A stretch of 64,000 bases of DNA. It comes from G963691835 sp963691835 (lineage in GTDB: Bacteria; Pseudomonadota; Alphaproteobacteria; Thalassobaculales; Thalassobaculaceae). Positions 15,997 through 25,128 of the stretch are shown here, one piece after another. Location: contig OY829383.1 in assembly GCA_963691835.1 (NCBI GenBank), positions 3,162,001 through 3,226,000 of the forward strand, in the 5' to 3' direction. Positions within the stretch are counted from its first letter, which is position 1, and each line of letters opens with the position of its first letter. Both the position numbers and the translations under genes were made by a program. Under the pieces are notes generated by a model that ran no database searches, was not told where the DNA came from, and worked only from the letters and a program-made list of their open reading frames with translations.

Positions 15997-17148
15997 CTAT
16001 TTGACGACCAGCTCGACCGAAGACCGCGACAACCGCTCGGCACCGTCCGTCGTCACCAGGACGGTCTCTCCCGGTGCCATGGCGAGCCCTGTGGTATCGT
16101 CCGCCAGAATCATGTGAAGGAAGATCACCATCCCTGGCTGCACCACGAACGAGTTCCCGCTGTAGAGCATCGGATGGTCCATCCAAACAGGCGCGAAGGT
16201 CGCCCCTAGCGAATAGCCGCAGGCGTTGAGCCGCGCATGCTGGTAGCCGCCCGCGTCCATGGCGTGTGCATGAGCGTCGAAGGCTTTGCCGATCGGCTCA
16301 CCCGGGCGTAGCGCGGCTTGGGCCGCCCACAGCGCCTCCACAGCGACCTTGTGCATGTCCTCGTGCCGTGGATCGGCTTTGCCTACCGGGATCGTCCGCA
16401 TCAGGCACGCATGATAGTGGCGATAGGCGCCCGCGAACTCGAGGGTCATCTGATCCACGTCGCTCAACTTGCGGCGGCCCGTGAAATAGCGGCACAGCAA
16501 GGCGTCGGGACCGGAGCCGATGATGAACTCGTTGCCCGGATAGTCGCCGCCGCCCCGGAAGACCGCCCCCTGCATCGCCGCCAGAATCTCGCCTTCGTCC
16601 ACGTCGGGACCGGTCAGGCGATGCGCTTCGTCCAACGCGTCGTCGGCGAGTTCCGCAGCGCGCCGGACATAGGCGATCTCCGCATCGCTCTTGACCACCC
16701 TGAGTGCTGAGACGAGCCCAGACGCATCCTCTGTCGTGCAGAACCCGTCCAAGGCCGCGTCGACCCGGCGGCCGTTCCCCGCCGTGAGGCCCCAGGTGTC
16801 GTATTCGATCCCGAGTGTCTTCCCCGCGCATCCGACTTTGGCCAATGCTTCGCGGAGATCGTCGGCGGGTGTGGCACCCTCCCGGTCGACCCAGATGCGG
16901 ATGTCTTCAATGATGCTGGTATGGGCGGCCTGGAGCCGGTCCGGTGCTCGGGTCACCAGCATCAGCCTGCTGTCGGCGCCGAGGTACAGACACTGGAAGA
17001 AGCAGAAACCGAAGGTGTCGTAGCCCGTCAGCCAAAACATGCTCTCCTGCGAGAACAGCAGCATGCCGTCGAGGCCACGCTGTTCCATTCGGGCAACGGT
17101 CGCGGCGATCCGGGCGTCGAACTCCGCCCGGGTGAAATGAAGAGCCAT
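15997..17148 (-). CDS. M24-family (creatinase-like) hydrolase lacking usual metal ligands
   Basis: A 383-residue pita-bread fold protein: an N-terminal creatinase domain (residues 1-135, with ESMFWLTGYDTFGFCFFQCLYLG) and a C-terminal M24 domain. Metal-dependent M24 peptidases have an Asp-Asp-His-Glu-Glu set. Here the first Asp region reads MTLEFAGAYRHYHACLMRT, without the two Asp, and the last region reads VVQPGMVIFLHM, with Gln for Glu. That pattern resembles metal-free creatinase or ectoine-hydrolase-like enzymes more than aminopeptidase P. The substrate is probably a small amidino or N-acyl compound rather than an X-Pro peptide; this is inference. It follows pgeF by 5 bases in the lgt-midA-pgeF unit. 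Confidence 0.8.
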   Translation of the reverse strand: MALHFTRAEFDARIAATVARMEQRGLDGMLLFSQESMFWLTGYDTFGFCFFQCLYLGADSRLMLVTRAPDRLQAAHTSIIEDIRIWVDREGATPADDLREALAKVGCAGKTLGIEYDTWGLTAGNGRRVDAALDGFCTTEDASGLVSALRVVKSDAEIAYVRRAAELADDALDEAHRLTGPDVDEGEILAAMQGAVFRGGGDYPGNEFIIGSGPDALLCRYFTGRRKLSDVDQMTLEFAGAYRHYHACLMRTIPVGKADPRHEDMHKVAVEALWAAQAALRPGEPIGKAFDAHAHAMDAGGYQHARLNACGYSLGATFAPVWMDHPMLYSGNSFVVQPGMVIFLHMILADDTTGLAMAPGETVLVTTDGAERLSRSSVELVVK

Positions 17149-17153
17149 GGAAA

Positions 17154-17918
17154 TTACTCCGAGAGGGCGATAACAGAAATGGACCGGCCATAGTCCGGCT
17201 CATTCCGATGCCGTGACCGCCGGTAGCTGAAAAAGGTGACCTCGTCTTTACACGTATCGCAATCGAGACGAACCACGTCGCCAAGGCCGAGTGCCATGAG
17301 GCGTTCGACCACGTAGCCGGACAGATTGAAGAGGAACTTGCCCTCCGTCTGGGCCGCCTCGAAGAATTGGGCGGCGCTGCGGTCCCGCTCGATGAACGGT
17401 CCCGGGAACTCCGGCCCAACTTCGTAGGACTCGACACCGATGCAGGGCCCGACTGCCGCGCGGATGTTATCGGCCCTTGCACCAAGGTCGATCATCGCGT
17501 CGACCGTTGCCTCCAGCACCCCGCCCAACGCGCCCCGCCATCCGGCATGCGCGGCGCCGACCACATTGTCATTGGTGTCCGCGAACAGGACTGGCGCGCA
17601 ATCGGCGGTCGACACGCCGAGAGCCAGGCCCTTCACGCTCGTCACCAGCGCGTCGCCCTTCTTGCGGTCCTCGGGGTCCGTTCCAGCCTCGATGGTGATG
17701 ACGTCGGCGGAGTGATGCTGAAGGCAGGTGTGCAAAGCGTCTGCTGGGAGATCGAGGGCTGCCATTGTTCGCGCCCGATTGGCCCGCACAGCGTCCGCCT
17801 GATCTCCGGAGCCTAGGCCGCAGTTCAACGACCGGTAAATCCCGGAACTCACGCCGCCGCGCCGCGTATAGAAGGCATGCTTCAGCCCAGGCTCTTCCAA
17901 GGCGTCGACGACGATCAC
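17154..17918 (-). CDS. pgeF: YfiH/PgeF laccase-domain protein
   Basis: A 254-residue cytoplasmic protein of the YfiH family, described as an editing factor for peptidoglycan precursors and as a purine nucleoside phosphorylase/deaminase. The metal-site motifs are HHSADVITI, STADCAPVLFAD (Cys) and VGAAHAGWRGAL (His), with GPCIGVESYEVGPEF later. The C-terminus FFSYRRSRHRNEPDYGRSISVIAL is typical. It overlaps midA by 4 bases. Length fits the family. Confidence 0.93.
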   Translation of the reverse strand: MIVVDALEEPGLKHAFYTRRGGVSSGIYRSLNCGLGSGDQADAVRANRARTMAALDLPADALHTCLQHHSADVITIEAGTDPEDRKKGDALVTSVKGLALGVSTADCAPVLFADTNDNVVGAAHAGWRGALGGVLEATVDAMIDLGARADNIRAAVGPCIGVESYEVGPEFPGPFIERDRSAAQFFEAAQTEGKFLFNLSGYVVERLMALGLGDVVRLDCDTCKDEVTFFSYRRSRHRNEPDYGRSISVIALSE

Positions 17919-19114
17919 GGTTCAGGCTCTCCGCTGTCTTGCGCGCCGGAGGTCTTCGGGACGGAGACCTCCCAAGGTCCCGGCGGCGGTGGCGCGCCGT
18001 GCGGCACGATCGCCAGAACCTTGAATAAAGTGCCCATTTCGCTGGATGCGATCAAGCGATGGAGTGCGGTTGAAACCTCGATCACGGATGTCCGGCCGCC
18101 TGGCTCCCTCTCTGTGCCGCGTCGTCGCGCCGCGCGAGCCAATGCTTCGGCCCGCGCCTCGATCCCGAGAGAACGAAGAAACGCGCCTTGACCCACCGGC
18201 CCGTATACGTCGCATCCGGAAGCGTGCGCCGAGCGTGCGACCGCCCGGAAATCGACATGCGCTGTTAGGTCTGCGGCGCCCGGGTTCTCCAGCGGATCCA
18301 CCATCTGATGGCGCCGCACGGCCTGAAACGTCTCACCGATGGCCTGGACGTCGTAGCCATAGTCGATGAAGAGCGCGGCTCCGCCATTTATCGCTATATG
18401 GCGGGAGATCTGGCTTACGGCCGTGTCCACGGATGACGAACGCTCCAGAACGCTACCGTCCGCAACACTCTGTCCGCCTTCTGATACCATTTCGCCATCG
18501 AGGCCGGTCATCTCCTCGCCGACGGCCCAGGCCAGTTTGGTTCCATCCTCCAACACGCCGACCAGCCGTTCGTGCCACCGGCCGTCGACGCGAACCGCCT
18601 GCTCGATCGGAAGAGCATCCAGAAACTCGTTGGCGACCAGGATCGTGGGATGCTCCGGAAGCGTTCCGGCTTCCGTATGCCATACCGGTGCCAGGTCTGG
18701 ATGCCTTTCCGCCAGCCGCTCACCTTGGAGTGAGGTGAGGGTGGGGCTCGTCTCGACGAGATGAGGCGTCAGGGCCGTCAAGAAGCCAGGAACACCGCGC
18801 GCGGCCCTTATCGCATCCGCCATCAGAGTTCCTCGGCCCGGGCCGAGCTCCGCGAATGAGACCGGTGACGGACGCCCCATACCGTCCCAAACGACCGCCG
18901 ACCACAGACCGATCAGCTCTCCGAACATCTGGGAGATCTCGGGAGCGGTGATGAAGTCTCCCGATTGTCCGAACGGATCCCGCGTCGTGTAGTACCCGGC
19001 TTCGGGATCGGACAAGGCAATCGCCATGTACTCGGCCACGGTCATGGCACCATCGGCTTTGATCCGCGCAATGATCCTGGGCAGCAGTTCGCCGGGCATG
19101 GGCGGGTCAGGCAC
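17915..19114 (-). CDS. SAM-dependent methyltransferase, MidA/NDUFAF7 family
   Basis: A 399-residue class I SAM-dependent methyltransferase. The N-terminus ADGAMTVAEYMAIALSDPEAGYYTTRDPFG and FITAPEISQMFGELIG (residues 15-75) are hallmark phrases of the family whose mitochondrial member NDUFAF7 methylates an Arg of complex I. The SAM loop is FAELGPGRGTLMADAIRA and the downstream LVANEFLDALPIEQ is conserved. A bacterial complex I target is a family-based inference. It overlaps lgt by 8 bases upstream and pgeF by 4 bases downstream, so the three are translated as one unit. Confidence 0.92.
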   Translation of the reverse strand: MPDPPMPGELLPRIIARIKADGAMTVAEYMAIALSDPEAGYYTTRDPFGQSGDFITAPEISQMFGELIGLWSAVVWDGMGRPSPVSFAELGPGRGTLMADAIRAARGVPGFLTALTPHLVETSPTLTSLQGERLAERHPDLAPVWHTEAGTLPEHPTILVANEFLDALPIEQAVRVDGRWHERLVGVLEDGTKLAWAVGEEMTGLDGEMVSEGGQSVADGSVLERSSSVDTAVSQISRHIAINGGAALFIDYGYDVQAIGETFQAVRRHQMVDPLENPGAADLTAHVDFRAVARSAHASGCDVYGPVGQGAFLRSLGIEARAEALARAARRRGTEREPGGRTSVIEVSTALHRLIASSEMGTLFKVLAIVPHGAPPPPGPWEVSVPKTSGAQDSGEPEP

Positions 19115-19940
19115 CCCCAGCCGGTTGTTTAGGTGGCGTGATCTCCGGACGGCCGCGCGCCCACAGCACTAGGGCGATGCCGACGATGATCATGGGCGCG
19201 GACAGGATCTGTCCCATGGTCAGGCCACCGGCGATGAAGCCGATATGCGCGTCCGGCTGCCGAACAAGCTCCACGACGCTGCGCGCGATCCCATAGCCGA
19301 TGAAGAAGCCGCCGACCAGCGCGCCGGGCCGGTACCGGATGCGGGTTCTGAGCGCGAACCAGGACAGGATCAGCAAGAGCACGATCCCCTCCAGGGCCGC
19401 TTCATAAAGCTGGCTTGGGTGCCGGGGCAGGGGTCCACCGCCTGGGAAGACAACGCCCCACGGCGCATCCGTAACCCGACCGTAGAGCTCCGCGTTGATG
19501 AAGTTTGCCACGCGGCCGAAGAACAGCCCCACGGGTGTCGCCGTCGCCACGATATCGCCGATGACAAGGGGTGGGACACTGTGCTTCCGCGCGAAAAGGA
19601 CGATGGCGACGATGACGCCGAGGAAGCCGCCATGGAACGACATGCCGCCCCGCCAGATCATCAGGGCTTCCAGCGGGTTATCCAGGAAATACAGCGGATT
19701 GTAGAACAGCACGTAACCGAGCCGTCCACCCAACACCACACCCAGCGTCGCATACATCAGAAGATCGTCGAACAGAGACGGGTCGAGCATCTTCGGATCG
19801 CGTTTGCACAACATCACGCAGTACCGCCACCCGAGGACAAGGCCGGCGATGTAGGCCAGCGCATACCAGCGGATGGCGATTGGCCCTATGGCGATGGCGA
19901 CCGGGTCGATCACGGGAAACGCGATGGAGGCGAACATCAA
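19107..19940 (-). CDS. lgt: Prolipoprotein diacylglyceryl transferase
   Basis: Inner-membrane enzyme that transfers diacylglycerol from phosphatidylglycerol to the lipobox Cys of prelipoproteins, the first step in lipoprotein maturation. 277 residues with about seven helices. Conserved phrases: IRWYALAYIAGLVLGW, WRGGMSFHGGFLG (catalytic His region) and the Lgt signature GRVANFINAELYGRVTDAPWGVVFP, followed by PRHPSQLYEA. Start at 19940 (MMFASIAF); the second Met is an alternative. It is first in the lgt-midA-pgeF-M24-lipoprotein series. Confidence 0.97.
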   Translation of the reverse strand: MMFASIAFPVIDPVAIAIGPIAIRWYALAYIAGLVLGWRYCVMLCKRDPKMLDPSLFDDLLMYATLGVVLGGRLGYVLFYNPLYFLDNPLEALMIWRGGMSFHGGFLGVIVAIVLFARKHSVPPLVIGDIVATATPVGLFFGRVANFINAELYGRVTDAPWGVVFPGGGPLPRHPSQLYEAALEGIVLLLILSWFALRTRIRYRPGALVGGFFIGYGIARSVVELVRQPDAHIGFIAGGLTMGQILSAPMIIVGIALVLWARGRPEITPPKQPAGGA

Positions 19941-19976
19941 TGGCTCTCTGAAATTGCGGACGTGTGAAGGCTGCGG

Positions 19977-20972
19977 TTAGCGGTAGGGATCGTCTTTTGT
20001 CAGGAACTCCTGAACGTATCGTCTAACGCCTTCCTCGAGTGGCGTGAATTGCCCCCCATAGCCAGCGTCTCTCAACCGGGTCATGCGCGCTTGGGTGAAA
20101 TACTGGTAGCGGTCGCGGATTTCGATAGGCGTGTCGACGTAATCGATTCTCGGCTCTTTATCGAGGGCCACATAGACCGCGGTCGCCAGGTCCGCAAAGC
20201 TCCTGGCCTTCCCGGTGCCGACGTTGAACAGCCCGTTGACCGATGGCGTCTGGTAGAGCCAGAGCATCACATCCACACAGTCGCCTACCCAGATGAAATC
20301 CCGCAACTGGCCGCCATCCGCGTAATCCGGGTGATGCGACTTGAACAGCGTCGCCGGAAGGCCTTCCGCGGCCCTTGGATGGATCTGGGCGACAACGCTC
20401 TTCTGATTGCCTTTGTGATACTCGTTTGGGCCATAGACGTTGAAGAACTTGAGACCCGCCCATTGCGGTGGCCTCCGCCGTCCCTTGGCGATGGACCGCG
20501 CCACCCGCCGATCGAAAAGGTGTTTGCTCCAGCCATAAGGATTGAGTGGCTGGAGCCGGGCGAGGCCCTCGATCGTTTCATCATCGTCGAAGCCGATATT
20601 GCCATCGCCATACGTCGCAGCGGACGAGGCATAGATCAGCCGGGTCTCATGCCGCGCGCACCAATCCCAGAGCTGCGACGACAGAATGAAGTTCTGCCGG
20701 AGAATGAAATCCACGTCCCGTTCCGTCGTCGAGGAACTGGCGCCCATGTGAAAGATCGTGTCGACCTCGGAGCCTCGTGCCTCGAGAAAGCTCAACAGTT
20801 TGTCAGGGTTAACGAAGTCCGAGATTTCGTGCTTGGCGAGGTTCCGCCACTTGTCCCCGTCCCCGAGCCAGTCGCTCACCACGATCGGCGGTTTGTCCTC
20901 ATCCGGCAGCGCGTCGAGGCCTGCCACCAGGTTCGAGCCTATGAAGCCCGCGCCGCCTGTCACGATGATCAT
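19977..20972 (-). CDS. hldD: ADP-L-glycero-D-manno-heptose-6-epimerase
   Basis: Extended short-chain dehydrogenase of 331 residues that epimerises ADP-heptose for lipopolysaccharide core synthesis. Rossmann loop VTGGAGFIGSN at residues 4-14, catalytic YASSAATYGDG and NPYGWSKHLFD (Tyr-x3-Lys), and the family-specific KFFNVYGPNEYHKGNQKSV. The start at 20972 fits a canonical N-terminus; the open frame reaching 21452 is antisense to ubiK. The other heptose genes (hldE, gmhA, gmhB) are not in the window. It precedes lgt on the same strand and is divergent from ubiK. Confidence 0.94.
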   Translation of the reverse strand: MIIVTGGAGFIGSNLVAGLDALPDEDKPPIVVSDWLGDGDKWRNLAKHEISDFVNPDKLLSFLEARGSEVDTIFHMGASSSTTERDVDFILRQNFILSSQLWDWCARHETRLIYASSAATYGDGNIGFDDDETIEGLARLQPLNPYGWSKHLFDRRVARSIAKGRRRPPQWAGLKFFNVYGPNEYHKGNQKSVVAQIHPRAAEGLPATLFKSHHPDYADGGQLRDFIWVGDCVDVMLWLYQTPSVNGLFNVGTGKARSFADLATAVYVALDKEPRIDYVDTPIEIRDRYQYFTQARMTRLRDAGYGGQFTPLEEGVRRYVQEFLTKDDPYR

Positions 20973-21127
20973 GAGCCCTCGTCCTCTCGCCCTGTCGCCA
21001 ATCCCACGCCGCGCCTTAGGCCTCAAGGTCGCAGACGATGCGGTCCCCATTGCCTGGGATGCGCCGGACGCTACCATAGTGGGGGAAGGCGCGTCAGCGT
21101 CCGCCATGCCGCCAAGTGGAGATCGCC

Positions 21128-21478
21128 ATGCAAACGACCAATCGCCTCTTCGACGATCTTGCGCGCGTCGCAAACGGTGCGATGTCCGCGTTCTCCGGCG
21201 TGCGGCAGGAGATCGAAACCCTGGTTCAGGCCCGTGTTGAGCGGCTCCTCGCGGATCGCGGACTGGTTTCCCGGGAGGAGTTCGAGGCCGTCCGGGCCAT
21301 GGCGATCCGTGCGCGGGAAGAGAATGAACGTCTGGCCAAGCGTCTTGATGCGCTTGAGAACGCGGTCCCCGCCCAGAAACCCGCGAGCCCGAAAGCTCGC
21401 ACGGCGGTGAAGACGACCAAGAAAGTCCCCGCCCGGGCGCGCAAGACCGCATCCAACGACGATCCCAAACCCCAATGA
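21128..21478 (+). CDS. ubiK: Ubiquinone biosynthesis accessory factor UbiK (BMFP)
   Basis: A 116-residue coiled-coil protein of the BMFP/UbiK family, an accessory factor for aerobic ubiquinone synthesis that trimerises and binds lipid. The core reads LFDDLARVANGAMSAFSG, then VQARVERLLADRGLVSREEFEAV, and the C-terminal coiled coil is EENERLAKRLDALE. A Lys/Ala-rich tail (KTTKKVPARARKT) extends it, as in many alphaproteobacteria. The ATG at 21128 has GGAG 6 bases upstream. A COQ9-like gene lies three genes downstream, matching a quinone theme. Confidence 0.88.
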   Translation: MQTTNRLFDDLARVANGAMSAFSGVRQEIETLVQARVERLLADRGLVSREEFEAVRAMAIRAREENERLAKRLDALENAVPAQKPASPKARTAVKTTKKVPARARKTASNDDPKPQ

Positions 21479-21710
21479 ATGGCGATCCGGCCGGTTCAAC
21501 CCGCCGGCCTCAACATCTGCCTGTGAATCTTCTGTTAGAACGCTAAATCTAGCTTGCGCTCGATTCAGGTCTTTGAGAGTCTTGTTTCGTGGTGTTCCAC
21601 GGTCTTCACCACACAAGATCTGGTCGGGCGGTTCTTCTCAAACATCCCTGCCGACCCGGCCTCGACCGCAGAGCCGCGCGGAAACGCGCCCCTCTTTGGG
21701 AGGAAGCCGA

Positions 21711-22214
21711 ATGTCGCTTACCTACGCCGAATCGATCGAAGCCCCCATCAACCCGCTGGATCTCGTCGAAGAACTTGTCGGGCATAACGAGTGGGCCTTT
21801 GATCGCGCCAGCATCGATGAACTCGCCGTCGAGATCGATGGCCGCTGGTCGGGGTATCGGTTGTTCTTCCTGTGGCAGCAGGACATGGGCGCGCTGCATT
21901 TCTCGTGCATTGTGGACTGCAAAGTGCCGAGTGAGCGGCGGCGGGACGTTGAGGGGCTCCTCGCGCTCATCAATGAGAAACTCTGGCTCGGCCATTTCGA
22001 CGTCCCCTCCGACGAGGCGACGCCGATGTTCCGTCACACCCTGTTGCTGCGGGGGGCGAGAACCGCTTCGGCGGAGCAGATGGAGGATCTGGTCGAGGTA
22101 TGCCTGACGGAGTGTGAGCGGTTCTTCCCTGCGTTCCAATTCGTCATCTGGGGCGGCAAGTCCCCGGCAGAGGCGATGCAGGCGGCGTTGATCGACGTCG
22201 TCGGCGAGGCCTGA
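21711..22214 (+). CDS. YbjN domain-containing protein
   Basis: A 167-residue protein of the YbjN/DUF1790 type, structurally similar to type III secretion chaperones. Typical phrases: WAFDRASIDELAVEIDGRWSGY, LHFSCIVDCKVPSERRRDV, LINEKLWLGHFDV and the C-terminal FQFVIWGGKSPAEAMQAAL. The ATG at 21711 has GGGAGGA 7-8 bases upstream; the longer frame from 21573 is not needed. It sits between ubiK and proC, 4 bases from proC, an order common in alphaproteobacteria. The molecular role is unknown. Confidence 0.88.
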   Translation: MSLTYAESIEAPINPLDLVEELVGHNEWAFDRASIDELAVEIDGRWSGYRLFFLWQQDMGALHFSCIVDCKVPSERRRDVEGLLALINEKLWLGHFDVPSDEATPMFRHTLLLRGARTASAEQMEDLVEVCLTECERFFPAFQFVIWGGKSPAEAMQAALIDVVGEA

Positions 22215-22218
22215 CGTC

Positions 22219-23037
22219 ATGGCGGGACCCCTGCTCCTCATCGGATGCGGCAAGATGGGTGGCGCCATGCTGGATGGCTGGCTCACCCGCGGTCTGGCGG
22301 CGAATGGCGTTTGGGTGGTTGAGCCCTATGCCGACGCTCTTGGCCGATTCCAAGAGGTCGAGGGGGTTTCGATCGTCCCCGATGTCGCGGGGGTCCCGGA
22401 TGATGTTGTGCCGTCCGTCGTTTTGCTGGCCGTCAAGCCGCAGACAATGGACGAGGCGATCGCGCCGCTCGGCCGGTTCGTCGCCGATGAGACGGTCTTT
22501 CTTTCAATCGCCGCCGGCAAAGCGATCAGCTATTTCGAAAGCCATCTCGGAGCCTCGGCTCGAATCGTCCGCGCCATGCCGAACACGCCTGCCGCGGTCG
22601 GCCGCGGTATCACGGCCTATGTGCCGAACGACTCGGTGAGCGCCGATCAGCTCGACGCATGCGGCTCTCTCTTGGAAGCGATTGGCGAGGCCGTTGCCAT
22701 CGACGATGAGGGCCTGATGGATGCGGTGACCGCCGTCTCAGGAAGTGGGCCGGCCTATGTTTTCCATCTGATCGAGACGATGGCCGCCGCTGGTGTAGCC
22801 GCCGGCCTGCCGGAGGACCTGTCAGCGAAGCTCGCGAGGGCAACTGTCGCGGGGGCAGGCGAGTTGGCCCGGCAATCCAATGATCCGGCGGCCCAGCTCC
22901 GGATCAACGTGACCAGCCCTGGTGGCACCACGGCAGCGGCGCTCGCCGTTTTGATGGCTGACCCTGGCGGCATGCAAGCGTTGCTGACAGAAGCTATACA
23001 GGCGGCGACTGACCGCTCCAGAGAGCTGGCCGGCTGA
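22219..23037 (+). CDS. proC: Pyrroline-5-carboxylate reductase
   Basis: Last step of proline synthesis: NAD(P)H-dependent reduction of pyrroline-5-carboxylate. 272 residues, normal length. N-terminal Rossmann loop LLIGCGKMGGAMLDGW, then VLLAVKPQTMDEAI, VRAMPNTPAAVGRGITAY, and the C-terminal signature ending in RINVTSPGGTTAAALAVL. The start lies 4 bases after the YbjN gene stop, so they are probably co-transcribed. Confidence 0.97.
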   Translation: MAGPLLLIGCGKMGGAMLDGWLTRGLAANGVWVVEPYADALGRFQEVEGVSIVPDVAGVPDDVVPSVVLLAVKPQTMDEAIAPLGRFVADETVFLSIAAGKAISYFESHLGASARIVRAMPNTPAAVGRGITAYVPNDSVSADQLDACGSLLEAIGEAVAIDDEGLMDAVTAVSGSGPAYVFHLIETMAAAGVAAGLPEDLSAKLARATVAGAGELARQSNDPAAQLRINVTSPGGTTAAALAVLMADPGGMQALLTEAIQAATDRSRELAG

Positions 23038-23145
23038 CGCCATTCGCCGCACTGCTGCCCCTTTCCCTATCCGTCTTTCGGCCAGGATGTTGACGCGCCC
23101 TGCCGTCTGGGCAATGTGACATTGTGAAAAGGCGGGAGACCGGGG

Positions 23146-23784
23146 ATGAATGACACCGGGCAGGATGAAGGCGGCGAAGGGCAGGATGTGCGGGGTGCAA
23201 TCATAGCGGCAGCCCTGGACATCGCGGCCGAGGGTGGTTGGCGCAAAGCCGATATGGCGTCCATTGCGGCCGCCGCGGGCGTCGATACCGAAACGGTGAA
23301 CCGCAACTTTCGGTCCAAAACCGCGATCCTGGAAGCATTGGCCAGGCGCATCGACGGTGAGATCGATGAGCAGGCTGACGCTGACCTCCGCGATGCCTCC
23401 ATCCCCGTTCGGGAGAGACTCTTTGAGGTTCTGATGCTGCGTTTCGACGCGCTCAGCCCCTACAAAGCAGGCATTCGCGCCTTGGTGAAGTCGCTGCCAG
23501 GAGAGCCCTGCCTCGTGCTCGCCGGTGGCCCGTCACTCGCCCGGTCGATGAAGGCGAGCATCCGGGCGGTTGGGCTCGAGACCCGGTCACTGGCTGGGAT
23601 CCTGCGGGTGAAGGGCCTCGGCGCGGTATTCTTGTCCGTGCTTGTCGTTTGGATCGACGATGAGAGCGACGACCTCGCCGCGACCATGAAGGCGCTCGAC
23701 AACCGGTTGCGCCAAGTCGATGAACTCGCGCGCACACTGGGCATGGACCGGTCCAGCCCCCGGGCGGGGGAAAGCGCCGCCTAA
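23146..23784 (+). CDS. COQ9-like/TetR-fold protein
   Basis: A 212-residue protein with an N-terminal TetR-like helix-turn-helix (residues 15-65: IIAAALDIAAEGGWRKADMASIAAAAGVD, then TVNRNFRSKTAILEAL) and an all-helical C-terminal domain. Overall shape and context (ubiK-ybjN-proC upstream) resemble bacterial COQ9-family proteins, which bind lipids and support ubiquinone hydroxylation rather than DNA. A true TetR regulator is the alternative. The start at 23146 is an ATG preceded by GGAGACCGGGG. It ends 21 bases before the convergent porin gene. Confidence 0.75.
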   Translation: MNDTGQDEGGEGQDVRGAIIAAALDIAAEGGWRKADMASIAAAAGVDTETVNRNFRSKTAILEALARRIDGEIDEQADADLRDASIPVRERLFEVLMLRFDALSPYKAGIRALVKSLPGEPCLVLAGGPSLARSMKASIRAVGLETRSLAGILRVKGLGAVFLSVLVVWIDDESDDLAATMKALDNRLRQVDELARTLGMDRSSPRAGESAA

Positions 23785-23804
23785 GAACGCGGCCGTGGCG
23801 GCCT

Positions 23805-24935
23805 TCAGAAACTCAGACGCAACTGACTGACGGCGTATACCGCTTCGTTGGTCGGGGACTGATTGGTCTGATCGCGAAGTTCCGCGTAGCCAAGCGTACC
23901 GACGAATGAGACGCCCGGCCCGAGAGCGTAGGCACCCTCCAACTGGACGGTGTCGTAGTTCGCCTCTCTCGGGCCTGAGCCGCCATTCCGGGCATCCGGG
24001 TCACCATCCCGATCCGCGAGGAAACCCGACAGCGAGAGGCTCCACGGGCCCTTGGGGGCGACATAACTCACGCCGAGCATTAGGCCCGTCGAGTCTCCAA
24101 TGCTCTGATCGTCTAAGGCTTCCCCGTAGGACGCGCCAGCTTCCCATCCCTTGTAGCGGAACTTGAGGCCGAGGTTGTAGGCCGTCGGATCCGCATCGTC
24201 GCTCTGATCGCCGCTCTGCATGACGCCGAGACCGGCCGAGGCGAAAAGCTCGAAATCCCCGTATTTCCCACGAAGCTGAGCGCCGCCCGTGACACCGTTG
24301 TTCAGATCGGAGTCGTGATTGACGATCGCGTTCGAGTCCTCCTGCGAATCCGGAACGAAGCTTCCGCCGAGCTGGATCTTCGTTCCCCCGAACCCGAAAC
24401 GCGGTGTGTAGTAGGTGATCCGGTTGGCGTCGTTCACCCGTCCAGGCTCCAGGAAGGTGGAACCGAACGGTCCGCGGAAGACGCCGGTGTTGCCGCCGAC
24501 CGAGTCGAAGTTCAGCCACTCGACGTTGTCGCCGCTGTTCATGCCGAAACCAAAATTACGGGGTGCAATGTGGAGTTTGTACATCGCCGAGTTCTCGGAG
24601 CCGATATTGAGCTCACCGAACGCTCCTTTGACGATCATGTACGACTCGTCGATCGCATCGCTTGAAGAGTTTCCTTCGAGCTGAACGTTCACGCCGAACT
24701 CGATCCCGTTGTCCAGTGTCGTCGAGCCGCGGAAGAAGATTTCCGTATCCGATTTCACGTCAAATCCGGAGAAATCAGACCCTTCGTCTTCCTTGTTCTG
24801 ATTCGTGTAGCCGAAGAACTGTTCCATGTACCCGCCGACCTTGAGCGAGAGCTTCTCGGCGGCAAACACGGGCTGCGTCCCGACGAGGGCGAATGTGGCC
24901 AGGGCCGTAGACGCAAAAAGACGGGTTCTGAGCAT
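23805..24935 (-). CDS. Outer-membrane porin
   Basis: A 376-residue outer-membrane beta-barrel of the Gram-negative porin type. Signal peptide MLRTRLFASTALATFALVG to VFA-AE. The mature start KLSLKVGGYMEQFFGYTNQ and later alternating-strand phrases (DTEIFFRGSTTLDNGIEFGVNVQLEG, GAFGELNIGSENSA, RITYYTPRFGFGGTKIQLGGSF) are typical, and the chain ends SQLRLSF with a terminal Phe required for barrel insertion. A diffusion channel role is inferred from family. About 190 bases of non-coding DNA separate it from the next gene, leaving room for its own promoter. Confidence 0.92.
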   Translation of the reverse strand: MLRTRLFASTALATFALVGTQPVFAAEKLSLKVGGYMEQFFGYTNQNKEDEGSDFSGFDVKSDTEIFFRGSTTLDNGIEFGVNVQLEGNSSSDAIDESYMIVKGAFGELNIGSENSAMYKLHIAPRNFGFGMNSGDNVEWLNFDSVGGNTGVFRGPFGSTFLEPGRVNDANRITYYTPRFGFGGTKIQLGGSFVPDSQEDSNAIVNHDSDLNNGVTGGAQLRGKYGDFELFASAGLGVMQSGDQSDDADPTAYNLGLKFRYKGWEAGASYGEALDDQSIGDSTGLMLGVSYVAPKGPWSLSLSGFLADRDGDPDARNGGSGPREANYDTVQLEGAYALGPGVSFVGTLGYAELRDQTNQSPTNEAVYAVSQLRLSF

Positions 24936-25128
24936 AAGGAACTCTCTCTGGAATGGCCGGTTCAGGATGGAGGGAACGTATCGTCAGATCGCCTAAACGA
25001 GTAGTCGAAACGACCCTGCCACTCTTCCATTTTCGATGCGAGCGATTTCGGGGGCTGAGACCTCAAACAAGGCATCGTGTGACGCGAAGGCCTCAACCCA
25101 TTATCGGACAGTGTCAAAAGGACGATCG

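Noticed and set aside
14603..16117. 504-codon plus-strand frame
   Set aside because: Antisense to prs, the lipoprotein and part of the M24 gene; no motif.
20973..21452. N-terminal extension of the heptose epimerase frame
   Set aside because: Overlaps ubiK on the opposite strand and the Rossmann start at 20972 is canonical.
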